A DNA stretch of 64,000 nucleotides, from contig NZ_JALPRP010000001.1 of NCBI RefSeq assembly GCF_023195915.1, forward strand, positions 1,054,001-1,118,000. The letters are read 5' to 3'. Position numbers and translations under genes: made by a program. Under the pieces are notes generated by a model. It searched no databases, was not told where the DNA came from, and saw only the letters and a program-made list of their open reading frames with translations. Shown one piece after another: positions 1 to 7,977 of this stretch (the stretch's first letter is position 1; the number at the start of each line of letters is the position of its first letter). This stretch comes from Methanoculleus sp. 7T. Lineage in GTDB: Archaea > Halobacteriota > Methanomicrobia > Methanomicrobiales > Methanoculleaceae.

Positions 1-1
1 C

Positions 2-625
2 GATTTCTCAAATGATGCAATTGATATTGCTAAACAAAAGCAATTAAAGAACATTCAGGTAAGAGGAGGCGATCTATTTAAAATTAAAGAAAATAATAAG
101 GACATTGTTTTTCTGCTATTTGTTTTGGAACACATCAAGGATGATTGTGTAGCCTTAGTAAAAATCAACTCTTTTTTGAAAAATGGGGGTTATTTTATCC
201 TTTCACTTCCAGCGCATTCAAGAACCTATTCTTTGCAAGATAAACTCGCTGGGCATTATAGGAGATATGATAAAACAGACATAATAAAAAAGCTTAATGA
301 CAGTGGGTTCGAGACGAAAGTATTTTGGTCCTTTGGTTTCCCAATATCTAATGCATATACAAAAATGTATAATATTTTGCTTTCTTTTATCAAAACAGAT
401 TTAGAAGTCAGTAAAAAAGGAACAAAAAATGTCGGGATTAAATCCTACACAGAACACTTCCCAAGGATGCTAAGGCCAATTTTGGTACTAATATTTCCGC
501 TCCTTTCTGTGCTAGTTAGAATAGATTTCTTATTTCTAAATACAGATCTTGGGACACATTATATAATACTTACAAAGAAGATCGGTGAGCCAAACCCTGC
601 GCTTAAATTTAATAGTATGTTATGA
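2..625 (+). CDS. class I SAM-dependent methyltransferase, 5' partial
   Basis: The open frame runs in from the left edge, so the N-terminus with the SAM-binding glycine loop lies outside the window. What remains reads as the second half of a Rossmann methyltransferase: an acidic strand (VRGGDLF), the post-motif-II segment FVLEHIKDD, then LKNGGYFILSLPAH and the GHYRRYDKTD segment that is common in methyltransferases of surface-glycan clusters. The substrate cannot be read from the sequence; a sugar or polyprenyl-linked intermediate is likely given the flippase-like neighbour 30 bases downstream. The segment is AT-rich compared with the GC-rich core of the window. The family is fairly sure, the substrate unknown. 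Confidence 0.8.
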   Translation, partial: DFSNDAIDIAKQKQLKNIQVRGGDLFKIKENNKDIVFLLFVLEHIKDDCVALVKINSFLKNGGYFILSLPAHSRTYSLQDKLAGHYRRYDKTDIIKKLNDSGFETKVFWSFGFPISNAYTKMYNILLSFIKTDLEVSKKGTKNVGIKSYTEHFPRMLRPILVLIFPLLSVLVRIDFLFLNTDLGTHYIILTKKIGEPNPALKFNSML

Positions 626-655
626 GATGCGGTCAAATGAAGGGGTTATAAACAG

Positions 656-1594
656 ATGGTATTGAAAAGCATATCAAGAATAATACATGAGCATTCATTC
701 AAAATCAAATTAGCCATCACCCTTATATTTATAGGGATACTTTTTTCAAACTTTCTCCAAGCCAGTTCTTTTGAGTTAATTGAACGATTTAGTGCACAAA
801 CGATATCCTTTTTAATCACGCTATCCATAATAACCTTAATTCTCAGGGCATGGAGATGGAAATGTGTTTTAGAAATGTTAGGCTATGAAATACCCTTCCT
901 GAATTCCACACACCTATACGCAGCAGGAATTTATTACGGCTCAATCAGCCCTGCTAAAGTGGGAGAATTCGTTAGATGTTATTACCTAGCGAACTACGGT
1001 ATTCCAACCAAAGAGGGGTTTGGAAGCGTTATTTACGAGCGATTTTATGATATTGCACTGCCGATAACAGTAATTGGCCTATACTATCTCTTCGTAGACG
1101 ATGTAACCAATTATGGTTTTCTGATCCTCGCATACATCGGAACATTGCTTCTGTGGATCGGACTCATGGTCACATTTTGTGGTTTCAAACCGAAAATCCC
1201 ATACCTCAGAGATCTTAAGGATATAAACATCTCAAATACCCGTTTAATAGCTACATCGGGGTTTGTAACGCTCTTAATCTGGATATGTTTCGCTCTTATT
1301 GCGTACCTCATTTTATATGCGTTTGGAGTAGATGTAGAATTCTTATATATCCTATTTTCAGTATGTGTCGCTATAGTAGTGGGATTACTACCAATTACCG
1401 TAGGTGGCTGGGGAGTAAGGGAGGGAGCCTATATCATAATGCTATCTCCCTTTGCAGAACCTCCGGTGATAATTATTTTTTCACTCGTCTTTGTTTTTAT
1501 GACCACATACTTCCTTGCATTTATAGGCCTAATTTCTGAATGGATTGTAAAACATGATAAACCACCATTAGCGGGGGATAAAGACTTACTTTAG
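656..1594 (+). CDS. lysylphosphatidylglycerol synthase TM-region / UPF0104 family membrane protein
   Basis: A 312-residue polytopic protein made almost wholly of hydrophobic segments. The family hallmarks are visible: RAWRWKCVLE after the second membrane helix, YAAGIYYGSISPAKVGEFVR with its conserved glycine and charged KVGE core, ERFYDIALP, and VGGWGVREGA near the C-terminus. The family (COG0392, the membrane half of MprF) includes archaeal AglD and lipid or glycolipid flippase-like proteins. The gene follows the methyltransferase on the same strand and is probably cotranscribed. The charged tail HDKPPLAGDKD is cytosolic by inference. Transport of a polyprenyl-linked or lipid substrate is inferred from the family, not shown. 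Confidence 0.8.
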   Translation: MVLKSISRIIHEHSFKIKLAITLIFIGILFSNFLQASSFELIERFSAQTISFLITLSIITLILRAWRWKCVLEMLGYEIPFLNSTHLYAAGIYYGSISPAKVGEFVRCYYLANYGIPTKEGFGSVIYERFYDIALPITVIGLYYLFVDDVTNYGFLILAYIGTLLLWIGLMVTFCGFKPKIPYLRDLKDINISNTRLIATSGFVTLLIWICFALIAYLILYAFGVDVEFLYILFSVCVAIVVGLLPITVGGWGVREGAYIIMLSPFAEPPVIIIFSLVFVFMTTYFLAFIGLISEWIVKHDKPPLAGDKDLL

Positions 1595-1716
1595 TTTTAA
1601 CTGTTGAGAAGTATTTAATTGAAAAAGAATAAACAGAAATATCGATTTGTAACCGTATTCTCTCGATAAAAAGGGGTAAATCGCTTCGTTATTTGACGAC
1701 GTGCCCACCGGCCAGT

Positions 1717-3171
1717 CTAATAACCCATACCAAACTCGAAGACATTACTTCCCGCGAGAATGATCCGCTTAAGGTCGCCCAGATCTCTCACCTTACTTAG
1801 CGTTTTCAATACGTATTTTGGTCTGAAGTAAAAACTCCGATATGCTTGAGTCACAGCCTTTTCCAATTCTTCACTAGAAAGATCAGTGAAATACTCATTG
1901 TAAAATGCGTGCTCATGAACAACATTTAAACCGCATGAACTGCCATCTTGAATATCTCTATTTTTGTGAGCAACCTCATCGAACAGGGCTGTTCCGGGAT
2001 AGGGAGTGCATATCCCAAATGTCACAGTTGTGGGATCAATCTCCTTAACAAAACTTATAGTCGCATCAATCGTATCTCTGGTATCTCCCGGACAACCAAG
2101 CATGATGTGCGCATGCGTGTTGATACCCACCTCATGAGCAAGTTTAAACGTCTCCCGCGTTTGGCCGATATTGATTCCTTTCTTAATGTTGTCCAATATT
2201 TGCTGAACCCCAGATTCTACCCCAAACTTAATCGTATGGCAACCTGCTTTTTTCATTAAAGTCATCATATCCTTGTCAACGGTTCCGACTCTCGCGTTGC
2301 AAATCCAGGACAGATCAAGCCCTCTATCAAGCATTTCGTTGAAAATTTGGACATTCCTCTTTTTAAATATAGTAAATGTTTCATCTCTAATCCACACCTC
2401 TTTATATCCTTGATTCTGGATGAATTCCAATTCAGTCAGTACACTTTCGGCGGATCGAGATCTTACTTTTTGCCCATAAAACACGGGCACCGTACAAAAG
2501 TTACACTTGGCAGGGCACCCTCTAGAAGTCATTATAGTTGTATATGGCAGTCTTTTTACGAGAGGATTAAAATAATGAATGTCCTTTGGCAATAAACTGC
2601 GATCTATAATTGGTAAGTTGTCCAGATTGTCAATGAGGGGGTAATAGTCATTCAATACTATTTTTTCACCTTCTCTATAACCAATCCCCCCGACCTTTTT
2701 CCAAGAAGCACCCCCCGTTTCCAATGCATTTATTACATCTCTTATTATATACTCCGGCTCTCTTCTCACAATGATATCAACTTCCTCAAATTTCAGAGCA
2801 TGTTCAGGCATAAATGTCGGATGAGAACCAAATATCACCGTGATAATAGACTTATTTATTCTTTTAAATTCTGCTAAAACACCTATATCTTCGCTAAAAC
2901 TCATTGTGGAGGTCGATATGATGACTACATCGTACTCATCAATGCACTGAGAGATTTCTGTTAGTGGTTTCTGTTCCGCTAAAGCATCTATTAGTTTTAC
3001 ATCGTGCCCCTCTTTTATCAATACGGATGCAATAGAAAGCAAATTGATCGGAGGTATTTTTGCCCCACCTATTCGTTTTCCTTTACACCAACAGCCGTAA
3101 ATGAGGTCACGAACGACGTTTTTGGCATATTTGCTTGGAGGATTAAGAACCAAGACTTTAACCATATACAA
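1717..3171 (-). CDS. B12-binding domain radical SAM protein
   Basis: The 484-residue protein has an N-terminal cobalamin-binding fold (about 1-145, VKVLVLNPPSK start, PPINLLSIASVL and VVIISTST strands) followed by a radical SAM core. The iron-sulfur motif is TSRGCPAKCNFC, a CxxxCxxC; the downstream LGCPGDTRDTI and CTPYPGTALFDEV segments are typical of the B12-radical SAM superfamily (BchE/P-methylase-like). Such enzymes do methylations or cyclisations, often on lipids or glycans. No substrate is evident. Translation could also begin at the third codon, MVKVLVLN. It is convergent with the flippase-like gene and AT-rich like its neighbours. Confidence 0.85.
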   Translation of the reverse strand: MYMVKVLVLNPPSKYAKNVVRDLIYGCWCKGKRIGGAKIPPINLLSIASVLIKEGHDVKLIDALAEQKPLTEISQCIDEYDVVIISTSTMSFSEDIGVLAEFKRINKSIITVIFGSHPTFMPEHALKFEEVDIIVRREPEYIIRDVINALETGGASWKKVGGIGYREGEKIVLNDYYPLIDNLDNLPIIDRSLLPKDIHYFNPLVKRLPYTTIMTSRGCPAKCNFCTVPVFYGQKVRSRSAESVLTELEFIQNQGYKEVWIRDETFTIFKKRNVQIFNEMLDRGLDLSWICNARVGTVDKDMMTLMKKAGCHTIKFGVESGVQQILDNIKKGINIGQTRETFKLAHEVGINTHAHIMLGCPGDTRDTIDATISFVKEIDPTTVTFGICTPYPGTALFDEVAHKNRDIQDGSSCGLNVVHEHAFYNEYFTDLSSEELEKAVTQAYRSFYFRPKYVLKTLSKVRDLGDLKRIILAGSNVFEFGMGY

Positions 3172-3551
3172 AGGTCACCTCATAAATATAAGAGCTTTCG
3201 GGCCGTGATCCTGTGCTGCAGAATTCCACCCAAGTGGAAAGTCGTCACCGGACCAGATCTCCCGCAGACCGTCGCTTGAAATCATGGGGGTGGATCATTA
3301 AGGTTTAACCGCGCACCTCGGAGAAAAACAGAAGATTCTCATCACCTCAAGCAGGATACCAACCGATTGCAGTCTCTCCTTTCCTCTCCCGGGAAGCGCC
3401 CGGTTCTGGAGAGAGAACAATGCCCCCGCTCAACAGGTCAGATCATATCCTCGTTTTGCCGTAGAATTTACACCCAGCGCAAGAAGATTGAGATCCGTCC
3501 AAAAAGGGCAAATGAGAAACTATGTATTACTATAGAATACAGCCACATCAT
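3172..3551. other. intergenic, no convincing gene
   Basis: About 380 bases between the divergent radical SAM and KTSC genes. Short open frames here lack a believable start or similarity. Two hairpins are visible: TTCCAC/GTGGAA near 3222-3237, and a nested one at 3377-3412 with an outer CTCTCC/GGAGAG stem enclosing CCGGG/CCCGG. Neither matches a known RNA. An imperfect inverted repeat, GTATT and AATAC seven bases apart (3525-3541), lies over the likely TATA region of the KTSC gene. Confidence 0.5.
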
Positions 3552-3764
3552 ATGTTAAGGCAACCGGTTACCTCCAGCAATCTCCAAGCAGTCGGGTACG
3601 ACCCCACCTCTGGTATTCTGGAGGTTGAATTCAAGAATGGCTCTATCTACCGGTACACGGGTGTTCCTTCATCTGTCTATCAGGAACTGATGGCAGCCCC
3701 ATCCCACGGCACATACTTCGCCCAATACATCAGGACCCGGTACCCCTACACAAGAATCAGGTAG
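3552..3764 (+). CDS. KTSC domain protein
   Basis: A 70-residue protein starting MLRQPVTSSN. It follows the KTSC pattern: the P-V-T-S-S-N motif in place of KTSC, then a YDP turn, ILEVEFKNGSIYRYTGVP and a C-terminal YFAQYIRTRYPYTRI. The domain is small, often found alone, and is thought to bind RNA or sit beside nucleic-acid enzymes. An upstream ATG at 3522 is in frame, but the residues it adds (MYYYRIQPHH) do not belong to the domain, so 3552 is preferred. It ends 14 bases before the OLD nuclease gene and is probably cotranscribed with it. Confidence 0.7.
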   Translation: MLRQPVTSSNLQAVGYDPTSGILEVEFKNGSIYRYTGVPSSVYQELMAAPSHGTYFAQYIRTRYPYTRIR

Positions 3765-3778
3765 AGAAGGACGAGCCA

Positions 3779-5905
3779 GTGTACATCTCTTCCCTCCATG
3801 TCCGGAACTTCCGTTCCATCCGGGACGAAGCCCTCCCCTGCGACCGGCTGACCGCCCTCATCGGTGCAAACGGTGCCGGAAAATCATCTTTTTTACATGC
3901 CCTCGATCTCTTCTACCGGCCGGGAGCCCCCTATACCACAGAAGATTTCTATAATCAGGACGCATCCAAAGAGATCGTCATCGCCGTCACCTTTGCAGGC
4001 TTGAGCGACGAAGAGAAAGAACTCTTCAGGAAATATATTGAGGGCGACACCCTCACCGTGGAGAAAGTGATGGCATGGCCGGCTTCCCGCGGCAGCCAGA
4101 AATACCACGGAAGCCGACTTAAGAACCCGGATTTCGAGGCTTTCCGCAGCGCGAGTGGTGCCGTTGAACTCAGAAGAACCTACAACCAGTTGCGAGACGG
4201 CACCTATCCTGATCTCCCGCCATATTCAAACAAAGACGCCGCCGAAGCAGCCCTGCAGGAGCTGGAGGAAGCCCACCCTGAGCGATGTACCCGACAGAGA
4301 GACGAAGGGCAGTTCTTCGGGTTCAAGGAAGTCGGAGAAGCGCACCTCGAACGGTTCACTCGGTTCATATATGTCCCGCCGGTTCGTGAGGCCGCAAAGG
4401 ACGCCACCGACGGAAAGAACTCGGTCATGTCAGAACTGATGGACCTCGTCGTCAGGAAGGCCCTCATGAGCAGAGAAGACCTCCAGACACTGCAGAGGGA
4501 GGTGCAGGGGCGATACGATGAGATCTTCGATCCCGAGCATCTACCGGAACTGACGTCGCTTGGTGACCAACTCACCCGGACACTCGGGCAATATGCTCCG
4601 GGCACCAGTGTCTCGATAGACTGGTCGAGGGGGCAGGAGATCGCGATCCCGATGCCTGAGGGCAGGGTCAAGCTTATTGAAGACGACTACCCCGCGCCTG
4701 TCGAGGAGGCCATCCCAAAACGCCTCTGCCGGGAGGGGGACACCCCCTCCCGGTCCCTCCCCCGCGTGGCGATAGCCAATGGGAAGCCGTTTCAGCAATT
4801 TGATACAGGAAAGCGTTCAATTTGTTATGAGCGCTCGTAATTGCATTCTGAACCCAGTGAATCTTCAACCATGTGGCACTTTTGGGACGACTTCGAGAAT
4901 ACCGGCCATGGATTACAGCGCGCATTTATCATCACGCTCCTGCAGCACCTGGCTCTGGTACAGGCTGGAGCCGATGAAGAAACACCCGCCGCTACTCCTG
5001 AAAGGGGACAAAATATTATTCTCGGCATTGAAGAACCGGAACTCTATCAGCACCCGAACCGGCAGCGACACCTCTCGTCGATCCTGGAGCAACTCTGCTC
5101 AGGAGGGATTGGAGCGACCAGCTCGGTTCAGGTAATCTACACAACCCACTCACCGTTGTTCGTCGACATCGGCCACTTTGAGCGGATAAAAATTGTGCGA
5201 AAGGTTCAGATGTCTCCCGATCAGCCTAAGGAGACCATAATAACATCGACGACTCCCGAAGCGGTCCAGAGTGCCCTGAACGAGGTTGATGGAGGGAAGA
5301 GGAATCCCCCTACAGCCCGTTCCCTTGAGTCCAAGCTTAGAACTGTCATGACACCCATGGTCAACGAGGGCTTTTTCTCAGACGTTGTTGTTCTAGTCGA
5401 AGGAGAGGAGGACCGAGCTGCCCTGGTTGGCGTCGCAAGGGCGATGAAAGTTAATCTGAATTCTTGCGGCATTTCGGTCATTCCCTGCAATGGAAAAGAT
5501 TCCCTCCCAAAAGTGGGGACAGTATTCAAACATCTTGAGATACCCCTGTATGTCGTGTGGGACAGTGACAAGGACAAAAACGCTGCAACAAGTATTACGA
5601 CTAACCACAAGTTGCTCAGGTTATGTGGCCAGCCCGAGGATGACTGGCCAGAGGGGGTATTTGATCAGTATGCCTGCTTTGGAAACAACCTCACCGAAAC
5701 TCTTCGTCGTGATCTGGGAGAGGAATTCTACGATAGGACCCTTGCTGAAATCCAGCACGAATTTGGCTTGGATAGTCGGAACAACGCCAGGAAAAACCCA
5801 TTGGTTGTCGCTGAACTGATTAGCAAAGCAAAGGAGAACAGCATCACGTCCTCTATTATCGAGGAGACTGTTAATCGGATTGTGGTCCTCAGGGACTCAG
5901 GTTGA
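3779..5905 (+). pseudogene. OLD-family ATP-dependent endonuclease, interrupted by an in-frame insertion
   Basis: The two open frames 3779-4840 and 4841-5905 are the halves of one OLD (overcoming lysogenisation defect) protein, an AAA-like ATPase plus TOPRIM nuclease. Part one (GTG start) has Walker A GANGAGKS and VRNFRSIRDE. Part two has the signature-like GHGLQRAF, Walker B ILGIEEPELYQHP, the H-loop YTTHSP and the TOPRIM residues VLVEGEEDRAAL and VWDSDKDK. A 192-base insertion just before GHGLQR keeps the frame but brings one TAA at 4838-4840. All other catalytic motifs survive, so the break looks recent. OLD proteins commonly act in phage defence. Without the insert the protein would be about 645 residues. 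Confidence 0.8.
4706..4892. mobile_element. MITE-like insertion in the OLD gene
   Basis: About 187 bases flanked by the direct repeat TCGAG (4701-4705 and 4893-4897), the likely target duplication. The ends carry imperfect inverted repeats sharing TCCCAAAA (left 4712-4720, right read inward from 4889). Inside is a perfect 11-bp stem with a 3-base loop, CCGGGAGGGGG/CCCCCTCCCGG, near 4730-4754. No transposase is encoded. Insert plus duplication is 192 bases, exactly 64 codons. The boundaries are read from protein continuity (PVE before, NTGHGLQR after) and could shift by a few bases. Confidence 0.6.
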
Positions 5906-5960
5906 GGGCGCAGCCCCAGAAGCGTGGGTTCTGTAGGTTTGATGTGCCTCAATGATTCCC

Positions 5961-6301
5961 TCACCCACCCCCAAGCACCTTCACCAGCACCGCCACCACC
6001 CCGCCGACAATCCCTCCAGCCCCGGCGCTGATCGTCGAGATCCTCTTCTCTTCTCCGGCCTTCTCCGCCCGCCAGCCCTCCAGCGCCCGGATCCGGCCCT
6101 CGAATTCCTCGTTCGAAGACCTTCGGTCTTCTCACGCTCCGGTTCTAACGAACCGTCGCGAGTCGCACCTCACGGTGCTCCCGCTCCCGCCCTGCGGCCG
6201 GTCGCGTCCCACTCCTCCATCCGTTGCAGCGCTTTACAAATCCACTTCACATCCCGGTTCGTCTCGTAGACGAGCTCCCGGGTGGTCTTTTCGTTGGTCA
6301 T
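5961..6301 (-). pseudogene. XhlA-like small phage protein, split by a hairpin insertion
   Basis: Starting at ATG 6301 behind the ribosome site GGGAGGAT, the frame reads MTNEKTTRELVYETNRDVKW then ICKALQRMEEWDA before it is broken. Past about 100 inserted bases the protein resumes as EFEGRIRALEGWRAEK, AGEEKRISTISAGAGG, IVGGVVAVLVKVLGGG and stops at 5961. An amphipathic coil followed by one C-terminal membrane helix is the layout of haemolysin XhlA and holin-accessory proteins of phages. The rejoined product would be about 80 residues. With the gene at 6591 it suggests an old provirus remnant. The assignment rests on layout, not on strong sequence identity. Confidence 0.55.
6108..6207. repeat. 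three-hairpin insertion element (element D)
   Basis: A block of about 100 bases absent from the inferred ancestral XhlA-like frame. It holds three clean stem-loops in a row: GAAGACC/GGTCTTC with a TTC loop (6115-6131), CGGTTC/GAACCG with a TAAC loop (about 6139-6155), and GCACC/GGTGC with a TCAC loop (about 6164-6177). The first stem closely resembles the first stem of the element at 6465. The insert introduces a stop and a frameshift in the host gene. Confidence 0.55.
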
Positions 6302-6464
6302 CCAGGCAATCCTCCCGCGGGACTATAGGAGGCCGGGAACAAAAAGGCTGACCGTAACGGTTATATTTCAGGATTCGAGCCCAATTCGGGCTTCTCGATA
6401 AAGTCAGGCTGATGCCCTCCCGGGTCTACCCTATAGTTGTCTGTCATACTCCCGGGAGCATGCA

Positions 6465-6522
6465 GGCACGGAAGACGCTTCGCGTCTTCCTATCAGGCAC
6501 AACCAGAGGGTTGCGCCGTGCC
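6465..6522. repeat. cloverleaf-like double-hairpin element A
   Basis: A 58-bp unit with outer ends GGCACGG and CCGTGCC that pair with each other, enclosing two hairpins: GAAGACGC/GCGTCTTC (TTC loop) and GGCACAACC/GGTTGCGCC (AGAG loop, one G-T pair). It is directly followed by element B, which shares its last base. The two stems with a closing outer stem would fold like a small cloverleaf in RNA or a cruciform in DNA. Confidence 0.65.
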
Positions 6523-6576
6523 ACGGAAGATGCGAAGCATCTTCCTGCTGGGCACAACCGAGAGCGTTGTGCCGTG
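6522..6576. repeat. cloverleaf-like double-hairpin element B
   Basis: A 55-bp unit with outer stem CACGG/CCGTG, hairpin one GGAAGATGC/GCATCTTCC (GAA loop) and hairpin two GGCACAAC/GTTGTGCC. Its right end runs into the GAGGAG ribosome site of the gene at 6591, so folding could affect translation of that gene. The layout matches elements A and C. Confidence 0.65.
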
Positions 6577-6590
6577 AGGAGTTACCAACC

Positions 6591-7097
6591 ATGGCAGACT
6601 TCGTTCAGACAACCGTGAACAAAACGGCGGTCCGGGACCTCGCCGTCCCGATCGCCGACGTAACGTCGTTTAACAACCTCGTCCAGTCCGTCATCGACGA
6701 CAACCCGTTCGGGTGCGTCGGGTATACCGGCGCCGACGGGCAGCCGGTCGCTCCGGTCGTCCGCAACCGCGAGCACTACACCGCGAAGGTGAACTTCATC
6801 GACGGTGAGGGGAAGCGGGTGGGGACCGTCTCGCTCCAGTCCCCGACGATCGCCGCGTTCGAGGCGAACGCCGCCGAGGTTCTCGCAAACGCGGCCCTCG
6901 AGGCCGCGATGGGCGGCGAGGCCGTCCGGAACGGCCCCGGCGAGACCTACTACGCGCAGCTCAAGTGCCACGACCCCTCGGGTGACGACTACTACGTCAC
7001 CTTCACCCGCAAGACCGTCCGGATCTCGTCCTACCAGGACGACGCCATCCGCACCGCGGTCGAGGCGTGGGCCGACGCCGTCGCCTCGCTGGACTGA
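6591..7097 (+). CDS. hypothetical protein, two similar halves
   Basis: 168 residues from ATG 6591, preceded by the ribosome site GTGAGGAG. I do not recognise the family. It begins MADFVQTTVNKTAVRDLAVP and has no signal peptide or membrane segment. A first half ending FIDGEGKRVGTVSL and a second half (YYAQLKCHDPSGDDYYVTF then TRKTVRISSYQDD) look like two beta-rich repeats. The C-terminus is AVEAWADAVASLD. It lies beside the broken XhlA-like gene and could be a structural protein of an old provirus; that is inference only. The GC-rich codons match the host core. Two hairpin elements abut its ribosome site, and a terminator hairpin follows the stop. Confidence 0.7.
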   Translation: MADFVQTTVNKTAVRDLAVPIADVTSFNNLVQSVIDDNPFGCVGYTGADGQPVAPVVRNREHYTAKVNFIDGEGKRVGTVSLQSPTIAAFEANAAEVLANAALEAAMGGEAVRNGPGETYYAQLKCHDPSGDDYYVTFTRKTVRISSYQDDAIRTAVEAWADAVASLD

Positions 7098-7098
7098 A

Positions 7099-7130
7099 GA
7101 GGGGGACTCTTCCCCTCATCTACCATTTTT
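7099..7130 (+). terminator. hairpin plus T-run after the 6591 gene
   Basis: GAGGGG (7099-7104) pairs with CCCCTC (7112-7117), followed by TTTTT at 7126-7130. It begins right after the stop codon of the hypothetical gene, so it probably ends that transcript. Confidence 0.55.
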
Positions 7131-7188
7131 GACCCTGTTCGATATCGATAAAACCGGCTGACCACGATTGGCGATGAAAACCTCCGGT

Positions 7189-7736
7189 TTACTCATCCAT
7201 CTCCACTTCAAGAACGCGCCGGTAGAGGGCATCCTGGATCCAGAAGTTCCCCTCTTCCCGCAGTCGATCCATCTCCTCCACAAGGGAAGAGATCGCTCCT
7301 TCACGCTTCGCCTGAATCAGCAGCCCGATGATACCGGTGACTGGAAGGCCGTAGAGCCCCGCGACGCGACGCCCCTCGGCCTCGTCGAGGAGGAGCACAT
7401 CGGGCCGGATCTCGAGAGCAAGGGTGATGCTCTCCGCTTCGCCTCACGGCAAATTGGAGATTTGCCTGACAGGGAACTGTTCACAGTTCCCGTGGCGTGA
7501 AGTTCCTGCTCAAGCAGGCGTACCAGAGCCTTATCGGAGGGGTCGACCACACGCAGCCACCCCGACTCGTGTGCATCCCTGATCTCGGCCGCCCCCGGCC
7601 GGTTGCCGCCCAGTTCCACGACCTCTCTCCAGACCGCAGGAGGAATACATACGGTCGAAAAACGGCGAAGGAGACCAATGCGGCCGACCATCGAGAGGTG
7701 AATCAGCGGCGATGAGTTACTGACCGCGAGCGGCAT
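7189..7736 (-). pseudogene. DUF3368 PIN-like toxin, split by a double-hairpin element
   Basis: ATG 7736 opens MPLAVSNSSPLIHLSMVGRI, the N-terminus of DUF3368 (COG2405) proteins with its NSSPLI acidic-site region, and continues through IPPAVWREVVELG to LVRLLEQELH. Element C then shifts the frame. The protein resumes as EAESITLALEIRPDVLLLD, EAEGRRVAGLYGLPVTG and IIGLLIQAKREGAI and ends near VLEVEMDE at 7189. DUF3368 proteins are VapC-like nucleases paired with UPF0175 antitoxins, and the UPF0175 gene lies directly upstream, overlapping by 20 bases. As it stands the toxin should be inactive. Confidence 0.75.
7444..7500. repeat. cloverleaf-like double-hairpin element C
   Basis: A 57-bp unit inside the DUF3368 gene with outer stem TCACG/CGTGA, hairpin one GGCAAAT/ATTTGCC (TGGAG loop) and hairpin two GGGAACTG/CAGTTCCC (TTCA loop). 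Size and layout match elements A and B although the stem sequences differ, which means structure rather than sequence is conserved. It breaks the frame between LEQELH and EAESITLA. Confidence 0.65.
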
Positions 7737-7977
7737 AGGCAATGTCCTGGTCAAGGTCCTCCTCGGAGTAGTGCCGGGGAATCTTCCGCGACCCGAGCAG
7801 TTCCTCCCACTCCCACCGGTTCATCCCGGCAAGAGCGGCCGCCTTACCCGAAGAGAGGATACCCCGCTGGTAGAGCGCCACGGCAAGCTCTCGCTGCAGC
7901 TCGGTCTGAACGGCATCGGGAGGGAGTCGAAGCGCCTGAACGATATCCTGGGGAACCCTGATGGTAACATCGGACAT
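7717..7977 (-). CDS. UPF0175 family antitoxin
   Basis: 86 residues starting MSDVTIRVPQDIVQALRLP, with a ribosome site CAGGTGA upstream of ATG 7977. The longer frame to 8064 adds residues unlike the family. UPF0175 proteins have a helical DNA-binding region, here ELAVALYQRGILSSGKAAAL followed by AGMNRWEWEELLGSR, in which the SSGKAAALAGM helix-turn-helix is typical. The C-terminus HYSEEDLDQDIAYA is the usual acidic tail that blocks the partner toxin. Its partner, the DUF3368 gene, is broken, so this antitoxin may be an orphan now. Confidence 0.8.
   Translation of the reverse strand: MSDVTIRVPQDIVQALRLPPDAVQTELQRELAVALYQRGILSSGKAAALAGMNRWEWEELLGSRKIPRHYSEEDLDQDIAYAARGQ

Noticed and set aside
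3367-3558. 63-residue plus-strand open frame before the KTSC gene
   Set aside because: Overlaps the KTSC start, has no ribosome site and covers a hairpin; probably non-coding.
6412-6618. 68-residue plus-strand open frame across elements A and B
   Set aside because: Its codons are the two hairpin elements; it overlaps the ribosome site and start of the real gene.
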